A DNA stretch of 40,571 bases, taken from SZAS-103 sp038234715. GTDB lineage: Bacteria > Pseudomonadota > Gammaproteobacteria > Xanthomonadales > Xanthomonadaceae. The stretch lies in contig JBBQTD010000027.1 in assembly GCA_038234715.1 (NCBI GenBank), positions 1-40,571 on the forward strand, given 5' to 3'. Below are positions 32,620 to 40,423 of this stretch, piece by piece. Each line of letters starts with the position of its first letter. Within the stretch, counting starts at the first letter, position 1. A model generated the notes under the pieces. The model was not told the DNA's origin. It worked only from the letters and a program-made list of their open reading frames with translations, and made no database searches. The translations under genes and the position numbers were made by a program.

Positions 32620-33147
32620 TTACGCCTTCTTGGCTTCCTTCATGTTGATCTTCTCGCCGCTGTAGCGGACGCCTTTGCCCTTGTACGGTTCCGGTGGACG
32701 GTAGCCGCGGATCTTTGCGGCCGCTTGGCCAACGCATTGCTTGTCTGCGCCGCTGATCAGAATTTCGGTCTGGGTCGGCGTCGCGATCGTGATCCCGTCA
32801 GGAGTCTTGAACAGTACCGGATGCGAAAAACCCAAGCTGAGGTTCAGGTCCTTGCCTGCCATCGCCGCACGATAGCCCACACCGACGAGCTCCAGCTTTC
32901 GCACATAGCCCACGGACACGCCAGTGATCATGTTGGCGAGCAATGCACGTGCAGTGCCGGCCATCGGGAGACGGTCGGAGTCGGTCGTCGAAAACTGCAC
33001 ATGACCGTCTTCCATCGCGACATCGACGCCATGCGGCTTGGCCAGGTTCAACGTACCTTTTGGCCCCTTCACGCTGACCTTGTCGGCGCTGATGGTGCAC
33101 TCCACGCCTTTCGGCAGGGCAATTGGCTTCTTGGCAACGCGAGACAT
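32620..33147 (-). CDS. rplF: 50S ribosomal protein L6
   Basis: L6 binds 23S rRNA near the factor-binding site. The 175 residues (E. coli 177) show MSRVAKKPIALPKGVE, VKGPKGTLNLAKPH and the C-terminal RGYRPPEPYKGKGVRYSGE. The start at 33147 is the family's; the frame extends to 33189 but the extra 14 residues overlap rpsH. It follows rpsH by 10 nt. Confidence 0.97.
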   Translation of the reverse strand: MSRVAKKPIALPKGVECTISADKVSVKGPKGTLNLAKPHGVDVAMEDGHVQFSTTDSDRLPMAGTARALLANMITGVSVGYVRKLELVGVGYRAAMAGKDLNLSLGFSHPVLFKTPDGITIATPTQTEILISGADKQCVGQAAAKIRGYRPPEPYKGKGVRYSGEKINMKEAKKA

Positions 33148-33157
33148 AGATTTCTCC

Positions 33158-33556
33158 TTAGGCAACCAAGCAGATGACTTCGCCGCCAACGCCTTCAGCG
33201 CGGGCTTGGCGGTCCGTCATGATGCCCTTGGAAGTCGAGATGATGGACACGCCCATGCCATTGAGGATCTTCGGCAGTTCGTCCTTGCCACGATACTGCC
33301 GCAGGCCGGAACGGGACACGCGCTCAAGGCGCTCGATCACTGGCTTTCCCTCGTAGTACTTCAGCACGATTTCCAGCTGCAACTTACCTTTGCCTGCCTC
33401 GGTCACGCGCGAGTCGGCGATGTAGCCTTCCGTTTTCAGCACGCCGGCGAGCGCGAGCTTGGTCTTGGACGACGGCATCTTTACCGTCGGCTTGCCCACG
33501 GCTAGTGCGTTCTTGATGCGCACCAGCATGTCGGCGATGGGATCAGTCATGCTCAT
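33158..33556 (-). CDS. rpsH: 30S ribosomal protein S8
   Basis: S8 binds the central domain of 16S rRNA early in assembly, and in E. coli it represses the spc operon by binding its mRNA. The 132 residues (E. coli 130) start MSMTDPIADMLVRIKNA, with SSKTKLALAGVLKTEGYI and STSKGIMTDRQARAEGVGGE. The first ATG is chosen because AGGA lies about 8 nt upstream. The 107-nt gap before it contains two similar hairpins (33584-33599 and 33642-33657). Confidence 0.97.
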   Translation of the reverse strand: MSMTDPIADMLVRIKNALAVGKPTVKMPSSKTKLALAGVLKTEGYIADSRVTEAGKGKLQLEIVLKYYEGKPVIERLERVSRSGLRQYRGKDELPKILNGMGVSIISTSKGIMTDRQARAEGVGGEVICLVA

Positions 33557-33583
33557 TGATACTTTCCTTTAGGCACCGATATC

Positions 33584-33657
33584 CGCAGAGAATCCTGCGA
33601 ACCATTTTTTGGAAAAGCCCAGCAATCGAACACCGGACATTCGCGGAGAGACCCGCG
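33584..33657 (-). promoter_or_regulatory. Twin hairpins in the rpsN-rpsH spacer
   Basis: Plus-strand CGCAG-AGAATC-CTGCG (33584-33599) and CGCGG-AGAGAC-CCGCG (33642-33657) are two hairpins of the same design, 42 nt apart, with five-pair stems and six-nt loops. One stem pair differs as A-T versus G-C, on both sides. This spacer is one of the longest in the ribosomal cluster. Confidence 0.45.
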
Positions 33658-33663
33658 TAACGC

Positions 33664-33969
33664 TTACCAACTGGCCTTGCGCAGGCCTGGAACATCGCCA
33701 CGCATGGTGGCTTCGCGCAGCTTGTTGCGGCCAAGGCCGAATTTCGCGTAGACGCCACGCGCGCGACCTGACAGTGCGCAGCGATTTCGCTCGCGGCTCG
33801 GGCTCGAATCACGCGGCAACTTCTGCAACTTGATCACGGCTTCCGCTTTTTCTTCGTACGACGCGGTGACGCTGCTGATGGTCTTCTTCAGCGCGTTACG
33901 CCTGGTCGCATATTTCTTTGCCAGTTTCGCGCGCTTGAGATCGCGGTTCACCATGCTGGTCTTTGCCAT
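33664..33969 (-). CDS. rpsN: 30S ribosomal protein S14, zinc-free type
   Basis: S14 sits in the 30S head and is needed for late assembly. The 101 residues (E. coli 101) begin MAKTSMVNRDLKRAKLAKKYA and end GRARGVYAKFGLGRNKLREATMRGDVPGLRKASW (shortened). Only one Cys is present, so this is the long form without the CxxC zinc motifs. It lies 18 nt after rplE. Confidence 0.97.
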   Translation of the reverse strand: MAKTSMVNRDLKRAKLAKKYATRRNALKKTISSVTASYEEKAEAVIKLQKLPRDSSPSRERNRCALSGRARGVYAKFGLGRNKLREATMRGDVPGLRKASW

Positions 33970-33987
33970 GTCTTGAGTCCTAACGAA

Positions 33988-34530
33988 TCAGTTGCGGAAC
34001 GGGAAGCTGAAGGCCTCGAGCAGCGCGCGCGCTTCCTCGTTGGTCTTTGCAGTCGTGGTGATTGCGATATCCATGCCGCGCATCGCATCGACCTGGTCGT
34101 AATCGATTTCCGGAAAGATGATCTGTTCCTTCACGCCCATGTTGTAGTTGCCGCGACCATCGAACGAACGACCCGACATGCCGCGGAAGTCACGCACGCG
34201 CGGCAACGCGACGTTGACCAAACGGTCGAAGAACTCGTACATGCGAGCGCGGCGCAAGGTGACCTTGCAGCCGATCGGCCAGCCGTCGCGGATCTTGAAG
34301 CTCGCAACCGAGACGCGGGCGTTCGTGACGATCGGCTTCTGGCCGCCGATCTTGGTCATGTCGGCGACAGCGTTTTCGAGTATCTTCTTGTTGCCCACAG
34401 CCTCGCCAACGCCCATGTTCAGCGTGATCTTGGTCAGGCGCGGCACCTGCATGGGATTCGTGTAGCCGAAGCGCTCCATCAGCTTTGGTACAACGGTTTC
34501 TTTGTAATGCTTTTCGAGACGGGTAGTCAT
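33988..34530 (-). CDS. rplE: 50S ribosomal protein L5
   Basis: L5 binds 5S rRNA and contacts P-site tRNA. The 180 residues (E. coli 179) start MTTRLEKHYKETVVPKLMERF, with LNMGVGEAVGNKKILENA, GGQKPIVTNARVSVASFKIRDG (shortened) and FPEIDYDQVDAMRGMDI. The frame continues upstream to 34689 over rplX, which is not used. Confidence 0.97.
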   Translation of the reverse strand: MTTRLEKHYKETVVPKLMERFGYTNPMQVPRLTKITLNMGVGEAVGNKKILENAVADMTKIGGQKPIVTNARVSVASFKIRDGWPIGCKVTLRRARMYEFFDRLVNVALPRVRDFRGMSGRSFDGRGNYNMGVKEQIIFPEIDYDQVDAMRGMDIAITTTAKTNEEARALLEAFSFPFRN

Positions 34531-34588
34531 TTCAATGTCCTTTGGATCGTGCGTATCGGAACCGGCCGGATGGCGCCGGGTTTCCCGA

Positions 34589-34903
34589 TCAGGCGTCGAT
34601 CGCCTCTCCACTCGAGCGGAATACACGTACCTTGTGTCCGTCTGCGAGCACCTTAAAGCCAACGCGCTCGCCCTTGCCAGTCGCGGCATTGAGCAGCATC
34701 ACGTTGGAAATATGGATCGGGGCCTCGCGCTCGATCACGCCACCCGGCTGGTTCGCCTGCGGGTTGGCCTTAGTGTGGCGCTTGATGATGTTGATGTTCT
34801 GCACGATCACGCGGTCGGCAGCAACACGCAGCACTTCACCTTTCTGTCCCTTGTTCTTGCCGGTGATCACGAGGACGCGATCGCCTTTGCGGATACGGTT
34901 CAT
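34589..34903 (-). CDS. rplX: 50S ribosomal protein L24
   Basis: L24 is one of the two proteins that start 50S assembly. The 104 residues (E. coli 104) begin MNRIRKGDRVLVITGKNKGQKG, a KOW motif, followed by QANQPGGVIEREAPIHISNVML and GFKVLADGHKVRV. It lies 17 nt after rplN; 58 nt separate it from rplE. Confidence 0.97.
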   Translation of the reverse strand: MNRIRKGDRVLVITGKNKGQKGEVLRVAADRVIVQNINIIKRHTKANPQANQPGGVIEREAPIHISNVMLLNAATGKGERVGFKVLADGHKVRVFRSSGEAIDA

Positions 34904-34920
34904 TGTCTGGTCCTCTTCGC

Positions 34921-35289
34921 TCAGAGCACTTCGGGCGCGAGCGATACGATCTTCATGAATTTCTCGGTGCGTAGCTCCCGGGTCACTGGCCCGAAGATGC
35001 GCGTGCCGATCGGCTCGAGCTTGTTGTTCAACAAAACGGCTGCGTTGCCATCGAAACGGATCAACGAACCGTCTGCACGACGCACACCCTTGCGGGTACG
35101 AACGACCACGGCGTCGTAAACTTCGCCCTTCTTGACCTTGCCGCGCGGAATCGCTTCGCGGATCGATACCTTGATGACATCGCCGATGTGGGCGTAACGG
35201 CGATGTGAACCACCAAGCACCTTGATGCACATCATTTCGCGCGCGCCTGAATTATCGGCGGCCTGCAGGTAGGACTGCATCTGGATCAT
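34921..35289 (-). CDS. rplN: 50S ribosomal protein L14
   Basis: L14 lies at the subunit interface and is a docking site for silencing factors such as RsfS. The 122 residues (E. coli 123) begin MIQMQSYLQAADNSGAREMMC, with GDVIKVSIREAIPRGKVKKG and TRIFGPVTRELR. It lies 12 nt after rpsQ. Confidence 0.97.
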   Translation of the reverse strand: MIQMQSYLQAADNSGAREMMCIKVLGGSHRRYAHIGDVIKVSIREAIPRGKVKKGEVYDAVVVRTRKGVRRADGSLIRFDGNAAVLLNNKLEPIGTRIFGPVTRELRTEKFMKIVSLAPEVL

Positions 35290-35301
35290 GAGTCAGTCTC
35301 C

Positions 35302-35577
35302 TTATTCGGCTGCGCGAGCGACGATTTCGACGACGCGCCAGTTCTTGGTCTTGGAAAGTGGGCGGCACTCGGCGACCCTGACGATGTCGCCTTCCTTGCA
35401 GGCGTTGTCGGCATCGTGCGCGTGAAGCTTGGTTGAGCGACGGATGTACTTTCCGTACAACGCATGCTTGACCAGGCGCTCGATGATGATTGTCACCGTC
35501 TCATCCATCTTGTTGCTGGTCACGCGTCCCTGGACGGTGCGCAGCTTGGTCTCTTCGGTTGCTACAACTTCGTTCAT
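35302..35577 (-). CDS. rpsQ: 30S ribosomal protein S17
   Basis: An OB-fold protein that binds the 5' domain of 16S rRNA early in assembly. The 91 residues (E. coli 84) include RTVQGRVTSNKMDETVTIII, YGKYIRRSTKLHAHD and VAECRPLSKTKNWRVVEI. It starts with MNEVVATEETK, a few residues longer than in E. coli. It lies 25 nt after rpmC. Confidence 0.97.
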   Translation of the reverse strand: MNEVVATEETKLRTVQGRVTSNKMDETVTIIIERLVKHALYGKYIRRSTKLHAHDADNACKEGDIVRVAECRPLSKTKNWRVVEIVARAAE

Positions 35578-35602
35578 GGCTTGAGCCTTAAATTTAGACG
35601 GC

Positions 35603-35788
35603 TTACTTCTTGCCGATCAGCACCGTGTTGACGCGAGCAATCTCGCGACGCACTCGCCGGATCTGGTGAGTCGGGGTCAACTGCCCTGTGGCCTTTTGCA
35701 TGCGGAGCGAAAACTGCTCCTTGTGCAGGTCGGTCAAATGGACGACGAGCTCGGCCGCGGATTTCTGACGCAGTTCTTTAAATTCCAT
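35603..35788 (-). CDS. rpmC: 50S ribosomal protein L29
   Basis: A helical-hairpin protein at the exit tunnel near the SRP and trigger-factor dock. The 61 residues (E. coli 63) read MEFKELRQKSAAELVVHLTD, ending RVRREIARVNTVL. Its ATG overlaps the stop of rplP by one base (TGATG). Confidence 0.96.
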   Translation of the reverse strand: MEFKELRQKSAAELVVHLTDLHKEQFSLRMQKATGQLTPTHQIRRVRREIARVNTVLIGKK

Positions 35789-36201
35789 CAGCGCACCGTG
35801 CGGGTAACGAAGGTGGTGGTGACGGAAAGCTTGGCCGATGCCAAACGGAACGCCTCGCGCGCCGTAGCTTCATCAACGCCTTCCATTTCGTACAGCACGC
35901 GGCCTGGCTTGATCTGGGCAACCCAGTATTCGACATTGCCCTTGCCAGCGCCCATGCGGACTTCGATCGGCTTCTTGGTGATCGGCTTGTCAGGGAAGAT
36001 ACGGATCCACAGCTTGCCGCCGCGCTTGACGTACCGGCTGATGCTGCGGCGTGCCGCCTCAACCTGACGCGCAGTCAACTGACCGTGCGAGGTGGCCTTG
36101 AGACCGTACTCGCCGAAGCTCACCGCTGCCCCGCTCCAGCTCAATCCGTCATTGCGGCCCTTGAACATCTTGCGGTATTTGGTGCGTTTTGGTTGCAACA
36201 T
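35788..36201 (-). CDS. rplP: 50S ribosomal protein L16
   Basis: L16 lies near the peptidyl-transferase centre and the A-site tRNA. The 137 residues (E. coli 136) start MLQPKRTKYRKMFKGRN, with SFGEYGLKATSHGQLTARQVEAARR (shortened), KRGGKLWIRIFPDKPITKKP and RMGAGKGNVEYWVA. It lies 3 nt after rpsC. Confidence 0.97.
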   Translation of the reverse strand: MLQPKRTKYRKMFKGRNDGLSWSGAAVSFGEYGLKATSHGQLTARQVEAARRSISRYVKRGGKLWIRIFPDKPITKKPIEVRMGAGKGNVEYWVAQIKPGRVLYEMEGVDEATAREAFRLASAKLSVTTTFVTRTVR

Positions 36202-36204
36202 GGC

Positions 36205-36969
36205 TTAGTCCCTTTTCGCAGCGCTACGCGGAGCGCGCGGTTGATCGTCGCGGTCACGGCGCGGCGGACGCGGCTGATCGTCACGACGCGGTGGACGCGG
36301 CGACTGCTCATCGCTCGCTTTCTCTTGACCTACTGCCGAGAAATCGAAGATCTCGCCGCGATACACCCACACTTTCACGCCAATGATCCCGTAGGTCGTC
36401 TTTGCCTCGGCGAAACCATAGTCGATGTCGGCGCGCAGCGTGTGCAGCGGCACGCGACCTTCGCGGTACCACTCCGAACGCGCGATCTCGGCGCCATTCA
36501 GGCGGCCGCCAACATTGACCTTGATGCCAAGCGCACCGAGGCGCATCGCATTGCCGACCGCGCGCTTCATTGCGCGACGGAACATGATGCGGCGCTCAAG
36601 CTGCTGCGCAATGGACTCGGCCACCAACTGGGCATCCAGCTCCGGCTTGCGCACTTCTGAAACATTGATGTGAGCGGGAACGCCCATCACGTCCGACACG
36701 TCCTTGCGCAGCTTCTCGATGTCTTCGCCACGCTTTCCAATCACGACGCCAGGGCGCGCACTGTGGATCGTGACGCGCGCGGTCTTGGCCGGGCGCTCGA
36801 TCAGGATCTTCGAGATCCCGGCTTGGGCGAGCCGCTTGCGCAGCATTTCGCGAACCTTCAGGTCCGCGGTAAGGTATTCGGCATAGAGACGCTTGTTGGC
36901 AAACCACTTGGAATTCCAATCCTTGGAAATACCAAGGCGGATACCGGTTGGATGGACTTTGTGACCCAT
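36205..36969 (-). CDS. rpsC: 30S ribosomal protein S3 with Arg/Pro/Asp-rich tail
   Basis: S3 lies at the mRNA entry channel of the 30S subunit and helps unwind mRNA. The 254 residues are longer than in E. coli (233). The N-terminal part (MGHKVHPTGIRLGISKDWNS), the KH domain with VIGKRGEDIEKLR (76-88) and the C-terminal domain to about 210 (GIIGVKVWVYRGEIF) are ordinary. The tail (211-254) is low-complexity with two near copies of DDQPRPPRRD. Its start overlaps the rplV stop (TAATG). Confidence 0.96.
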   Translation of the reverse strand: MGHKVHPTGIRLGISKDWNSKWFANKRLYAEYLTADLKVREMLRKRLAQAGISKILIERPAKTARVTIHSARPGVVIGKRGEDIEKLRKDVSDVMGVPAHINVSEVRKPELDAQLVAESIAQQLERRIMFRRAMKRAVGNAMRLGALGIKVNVGGRLNGAEIARSEWYREGRVPLHTLRADIDYGFAEAKTTYGIIGVKVWVYRGEIFDFSAVGQEKASDEQSPRPPRRDDQPRPPRRDRDDQPRAPRSAAKRD

Positions 36970-37307
36970 TAGTTTTTCCCCGCGCCAACGACAACAGTGA
37001 TGTGACTGGTGCGCTTCAGAATGCGTGAGCCGCGACCTTTTGCACGCGCCATGAAGCGCTTCAGCATCGGGCCTTCATCGACGAAAATGCTCGAGACCCT
37101 GAGTTCGTCCACGTCGGCACCCTGATTGTTCTCGGCGTTTGAGATGGCAGACATCAACACTTTTCGGATCAGATGCGCTGCTTTCTTGTCACTGAACTGC
37201 AGCAGGTCGCTCGCGCGGGCAACGGGCATCCCGCGCACCTGGTCCGCCACGAGGCGGGCCTTTTGCGGCGAGATGCGTGCGGTGCGCAGGATCGCTTTCG
37301 CTTCCAT
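36969..37307 (-). CDS. rplV: 50S ribosomal protein L22
   Basis: L22 lines the narrowest part of the exit tunnel, where its loop meets macrolides and arrest peptides. The 112 residues (E. coli 110) start MEAKAILRTARISPQKARLV, with the tunnel loop region SSIFVDEGPMLKRFMARAKGRG (shortened). The ATG at 37307 has GAGGA upstream; a GTG at 37322 that overlaps it is less likely. It overlaps rpsC by one base. Confidence 0.96.
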   Translation of the reverse strand: MEAKAILRTARISPQKARLVADQVRGMPVARASDLLQFSDKKAAHLIRKVLMSAISNAENNQGADVDELRVSSIFVDEGPMLKRFMARAKGRGSRILKRTSHITVVVGAGKN

Positions 37308-37318
37308 CGCAGTCGTCC

Positions 37319-37603
37319 TCACTTGGCTGATGCCGCGGCGGCGGCTTTCTTGTCGCCGCCATGGCTCTTGAACACGCGGGTCATCGCAAACTCGCCGAGC
37401 TTGTGCCCGACCATGTTCTCATTGACCAGCACCGGAATATGCGCCTTGCCATTGTGGATCGCGATGGTCAGACCAACCATTTCGGGCAGGATCATTGAAC
37501 GCCGCGACCACGTCTTGATCGGCTTCTTGCTGCTGCCTGCAGTTTCCACCTTCTTGAGCAGATGGTGGTCGACAAACGGACCCTTCTTCAGTGAACGTGC
37601 CAT
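37319..37603 (-). CDS. rpsS: 30S ribosomal protein S19
   Basis: S19 lies in the 30S head and forms a bridge to the 50S subunit with S13. The 94 residues (E. coli 92) start MARSLKKGPFVDHHLLKKVE, with WSRRSMILPEMVGLTIAIHNGK (shortened) and MVGHKLGEFAMTR. The C-terminal tail is Ala/Lys-rich (KKAAAAASAK). It lies 41 nt after rplB. Confidence 0.97.
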   Translation of the reverse strand: MARSLKKGPFVDHHLLKKVETAGSSKKPIKTWSRRSMILPEMVGLTIAIHNGKAHIPVLVNENMVGHKLGEFAMTRVFKSHGGDKKAAAAASAK

Positions 37604-37644
37604 TTTCTAGATACCTTATTTGGACGCCGCGTCAAGACGCGGCA

Positions 37645-38472
37645 TCAGCTCCGACGATCTCGCACGATGAACTTCTGAGTACGCTTGTTGTTGCGCGTCT
37701 TGTAACCCTTGGCCGGCGTGCCCCAAGGGGAAACCGGATGCGGATTGCCCTGCCCTGCACGTGCTTCACCACCACCGTGCGGATGGTCGACAGGGTTCAT
37801 GGCCGCGCCACGAACGGTCGGACGCACGCCCAGCCAGCGCTTGGCGCCAGCCTTGCCGATCTTGCGTAGGCTGTGCTCGCCGTTGCCGACTTCGCCGATG
37901 GTCGCACAGCACTCACCAGGTACCCGACGCATCTCACCCGAACGCAGGCGCAAGGTGGCGTAACCCTGCTCGCGCGCAACAAGCTGCACCGATGCGCCGG
38001 CGCTGCGGGCGATCTGCGCGCCTTTGCCAGGCTTCATTTCGACGCAATGCACGGTCGAGCCGACCGGAATATTGCGCAGCGGCAGCGTGTTGCCGATCTT
38101 GATCGGAGCGTCATGTCCCGCGATCACCTGGTCACCGACCACCACGCCACGCGGCGCAATGATGTAGCGACGCTCACCGTCGGCGTAACACAGCAATGCG
38201 ATGTTCGCGGTCCGGTTGGGATCGTATTCCACCGTCTCGATGCGCGCAGGTATGCCAACCTTGTCGCGCTTGAAGTCGATGATGCGGTAATGCTGCTTGT
38301 GCCCGCCGCCGATATGGCGCGTGGTGATCCGACCATGGTGGTTGCGGCCACCATTGCGGTTCTGCTTCTCAAGCAGTGGCTGGTAGGGTTCGCCCTTATG
38401 CAGGGTGTCCGTGCTCACACGCACCATGGCGCGGCGGCCAGGCGAAGTGGGTTTGAATGTCATCAGTGCCAT
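37645..38472 (-). CDS. rplB: 50S ribosomal protein L2
   Basis: L2 is a primary 23S rRNA binder needed for subunit joining and peptidyl transfer. The 275 residues (E. coli 273) include MTFKPTSPGRRAMVRV, KQHYRIIDFKRDKVGIPARIE (shortened), the conserved His-containing NPVDHPHGGGEAR near the catalytic centre, and a C-terminal KFIVRDRRS. It lies 14 nt after rplW. Confidence 0.98.
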   Translation of the reverse strand: MALMTFKPTSPGRRAMVRVSTDTLHKGEPYQPLLEKQNRNGGRNHHGRITTRHIGGGHKQHYRIIDFKRDKVGIPARIETVEYDPNRTANIALLCYADGERRYIIAPRGVVVGDQVIAGHDAPIKIGNTLPLRNIPVGSTVHCVEMKPGKGAQIARSAGASVQLVAREQGYATLRLRSGEMRRVPGECCATIGEVGNGEHSLRKIGKAGAKRWLGVRPTVRGAAMNPVDHPHGGGEARAGQGNPHPVSPWGTPAKGYKTRNNKRTQKFIVRDRRS

Positions 38473-38486
38473 GGGTCGTTCCTGCC

Positions 38487-38783
38487 TCAGGCCTTGGCCA
38501 TCACGTCGATCGTCTGGCCTTCGGCCAACCGAACATATGCCTTGCGCCAGTCGCCGCGACGGCCTTCACGTGAACGGAAGGACTTGATCTTGCCCTTGAC
38601 GTTCAACACGTTGACTGCCTCGACTTTGACGTTGAACAGCTGCTCCACCGCCGACTTCACATCGGCCTTGGTGGCGTTCTTGGCGACTTCGAACACGTAC
38701 TGGTTCGACATCTCCTGCAGCCGCGCGGTTTTTTCAGACACGCGCGGAGCGCGGATCACCGAGAGATATTTCAGGTTGCTCAT
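38487..38783 (-). CDS. rplW: 50S ribosomal protein L23
   Basis: L23 sits at the tunnel exit and docks trigger factor and SRP. The 98 residues (E. coli 100) start MSNLKYLSVIRAPRVSEKTA, with NQYVFEVAKNATKADVKSAVE and a C-terminal RRGDWRKAYVRLAEG. The ATG overlaps the rplD stop by 4 nt (ATGA), so the two are coupled. Confidence 0.96.
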   Translation of the reverse strand: MSNLKYLSVIRAPRVSEKTARLQEMSNQYVFEVAKNATKADVKSAVEQLFNVKVEAVNVLNVKGKIKSFRSREGRRGDWRKAYVRLAEGQTIDVMAKA

Positions 38784-39382
38784 GCCAGCCACTCCTCGAT
38801 CTTCTTGACCGCATCGGAGGTCATGACCACGCAATGCGCCCCGACCAACGAAGCCGGATCCATGCCCTGCACGTCTCGAACTTCCACATAAGGGATGTTT
38901 CGCGCGGCCAGGTACAGTGCCTCGTTGCCGTCTTCCGTCACGATCAAAGGACGCTGCACGTCGAGCGACTTGAGCTTGGCGACCAGGTCCTTGGTCTTCG
39001 ACGAGGAGATCTCGATGTTCTCGACGATCTTCAAACGGCCCTGACGGTTCAACTCAGACAGGATCGCGCTCATCGCGGCGCGATACATTTTGCGGTTGAC
39101 CTTCTGTGCGAAGCTGCGCGGCTTCGCGGCAAACGTGACGCCACCGCCGACAAAAATCGGCGCGGTCAAAGCACCATGGCGCGCACCGCCTCCCTTCTGT
39201 TTCTTCGACTTCTTGGTCGTGCCATTGACTTCTGCACGGGTTTTCTGAGCCTTGGTTCCGGAGCGACCGGCGTTGCGATATGCAACGACGACCTGATGCA
39301 CCAGATCGTGGCTGAAGGGGCGACCGAAAATCTCGTCTGAAACCGCGAGATTCTGGCCGGTGCCGATGACGGCGAGTTCCAT
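38780..39382 (-). CDS. rplD: 50S ribosomal protein L4
   Basis: L4 shapes the upper exit tunnel; in E. coli it also represses the S10 operon. The 200 residues (E. coli 201) include the loop region TKAQKTRAEVNGTTKKSKKQK, then GGGARHGALTAPIFVGGGVTF, which is the form seen in xanthomonads and differs from the GRSEVxGGGRKPWRQKGTG loop of enterobacteria. The C-terminal domain ends VVMTSDAVKKIEEWLA. Confidence 0.96.
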   Translation of the reverse strand: MELAVIGTGQNLAVSDEIFGRPFSHDLVHQVVVAYRNAGRSGTKAQKTRAEVNGTTKKSKKQKGGGARHGALTAPIFVGGGVTFAAKPRSFAQKVNRKMYRAAMSAILSELNRQGRLKIVENIEISSSKTKDLVAKLKSLDVQRPLIVTEDGNEALYLAARNIPYVEVRDVQGMDPASLVGAHCVVMTSDAVKKIEEWLA

Positions 39383-39393
39383 GATCTAACTCC

Positions 39394-40032
39394 TCAACCC
39401 TTGGCCGCAGGACGGACGATGACGTTGCCGCCCGGGGCGCCCGGAACAGAACCCTTGATGGCGATCAGGCCACGTTCGAGATCCACCTTGACTACTTCCA
39501 GATTCATCATGCTCTGGCGCACGTTGCCCATCTGGCCTGACATCTTCTTGCCCGGGAAGACGCGACCCGGCGTCTGGCGCTGACCGATCGAGCCCGGAGC
39601 GCGATGAGACAGTGAGTTTCCGTGCGTCGCATCGCCCATGCTGAAGTTCCAGCGCTTGATCGTGCCCTGGAAGCCCTTGCCCTTGGTCGTGCCCTGAACG
39701 TCGACGATTTGGCCGACTGCGAAGATGTCAGCCTTGATTTCGCCGCCGACCTGGTAGTCGCCGATCTTCGCGGCTTCCACACGGAATTCCCACAATCCGC
39801 GCCCGGCTTCCACTTTCGCGTTTGCGTAGTGTCCGGCTTGCGGCTTATTCACAAGCGCCGCGCGCTTGTTGCCTGCGGTGACCTGCACGGCGGTATAGCC
39901 ATCGCTCTCAACCGTCTTAACCTGGGTGATGCGGTTCGGGCTGGCTTCAATAAGGGTGACCGGAATGGAACGACCATCGTCGGTGAAGACCCTGCTCATG
40001 CCGCACTTGCGGCCTACGATACCGATGCTCAT
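39394..40032 (-). CDS. rplC: 50S ribosomal protein L3
   Basis: L3 is a primary binder near the peptidyl-transferase centre. The 212 residues (E. coli 209) begin MSIGIVGRKCGMSRVFTDDG, with KGKGFQGTIKRWNFSMGDATHG (shortened), SHRAPGSIGQRQTPGRVFPG and KKMSGQMGN, the glutamine-bearing segment that PrmB methylates in other bacteria. It lies 10 nt after rpsJ. Confidence 0.97.
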   Translation of the reverse strand: MSIGIVGRKCGMSRVFTDDGRSIPVTLIEASPNRITQVKTVESDGYTAVQVTAGNKRAALVNKPQAGHYANAKVEAGRGLWEFRVEAAKIGDYQVGGEIKADIFAVGQIVDVQGTTKGKGFQGTIKRWNFSMGDATHGNSLSHRAPGSIGQRQTPGRVFPGKKMSGQMGNVRQSMMNLEVVKVDLERGLIAIKGSVPGAPGGNVIVRPAAKG

Positions 40033-40042
40033 ATTCTAGGCC

Positions 40043-40354
40043 TCAGTACAGTTTGATCTGGACATCGACGCCAGCGGCGAGCTCGAGCTTCATCAACGCG
40101 TCGACGGTCTTGTCGTTCGGATCAATGATATCGAGCACGCGCTTGTGCGTGCGGGTTTCATACTGGTCACGCGCGTCCTTGTCGACGTGCGGGGACACCA
40201 GAATGGTGTAGCGCTCGATCTTGGTCGGCAGCGGAATCGGGCCACGCACCTGCGCACCAGTGCGCTTGGCGGTCTCCACGATCTCGCTGGCGGAACGGTC
40301 GATCAGGCGATAGTCATACGCCTTCAACCGGATACGAATTTTCTGGTCAGCCAT
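40043..40354 (-). CDS. rpsJ: 30S ribosomal protein S10
   Basis: S10 is in the 30S head and, as NusE, also joins NusB in antitermination. The 103 residues (E. coli 103) begin MADQKIRIRLKAYDYRLIDRS, with GPIPLPTKIERYTILVSPHVDK (shortened) and THKRVLDIIDPNDKTVDALMKL. It heads the S10 operon, 69 nt after tuf, with a strong hairpin in that gap. Confidence 0.97.
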   Translation of the reverse strand: MADQKIRIRLKAYDYRLIDRSASEIVETAKRTGAQVRGPIPLPTKIERYTILVSPHVDKDARDQYETRTHKRVLDIIDPNDKTVDALMKLELAAGVDVQIKLY

Positions 40355-40383
40355 GGCCGATTCCCTTGAATCTCGAAAGAACG

Positions 40384-40415
40384 ACGGAGGCGAAAGCGAA
40401 TGTTTCGCCCCCCGT
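40384..40415 (-). terminator. Hairpin between tuf and rpsJ, possible attenuator
   Basis: ACGGAGGCGAAA (40384-40395) pairs with TTTCGCCCCCCGT (40403-40415), with a one-base bulge and a 7-nt loop. On the minus strand it is followed by CGTTCTTTC, a weak T tract. It may partly terminate transcription between the str and S10 units. Confidence 0.45.
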
Positions 40416-40423
40416 TGAATTAC

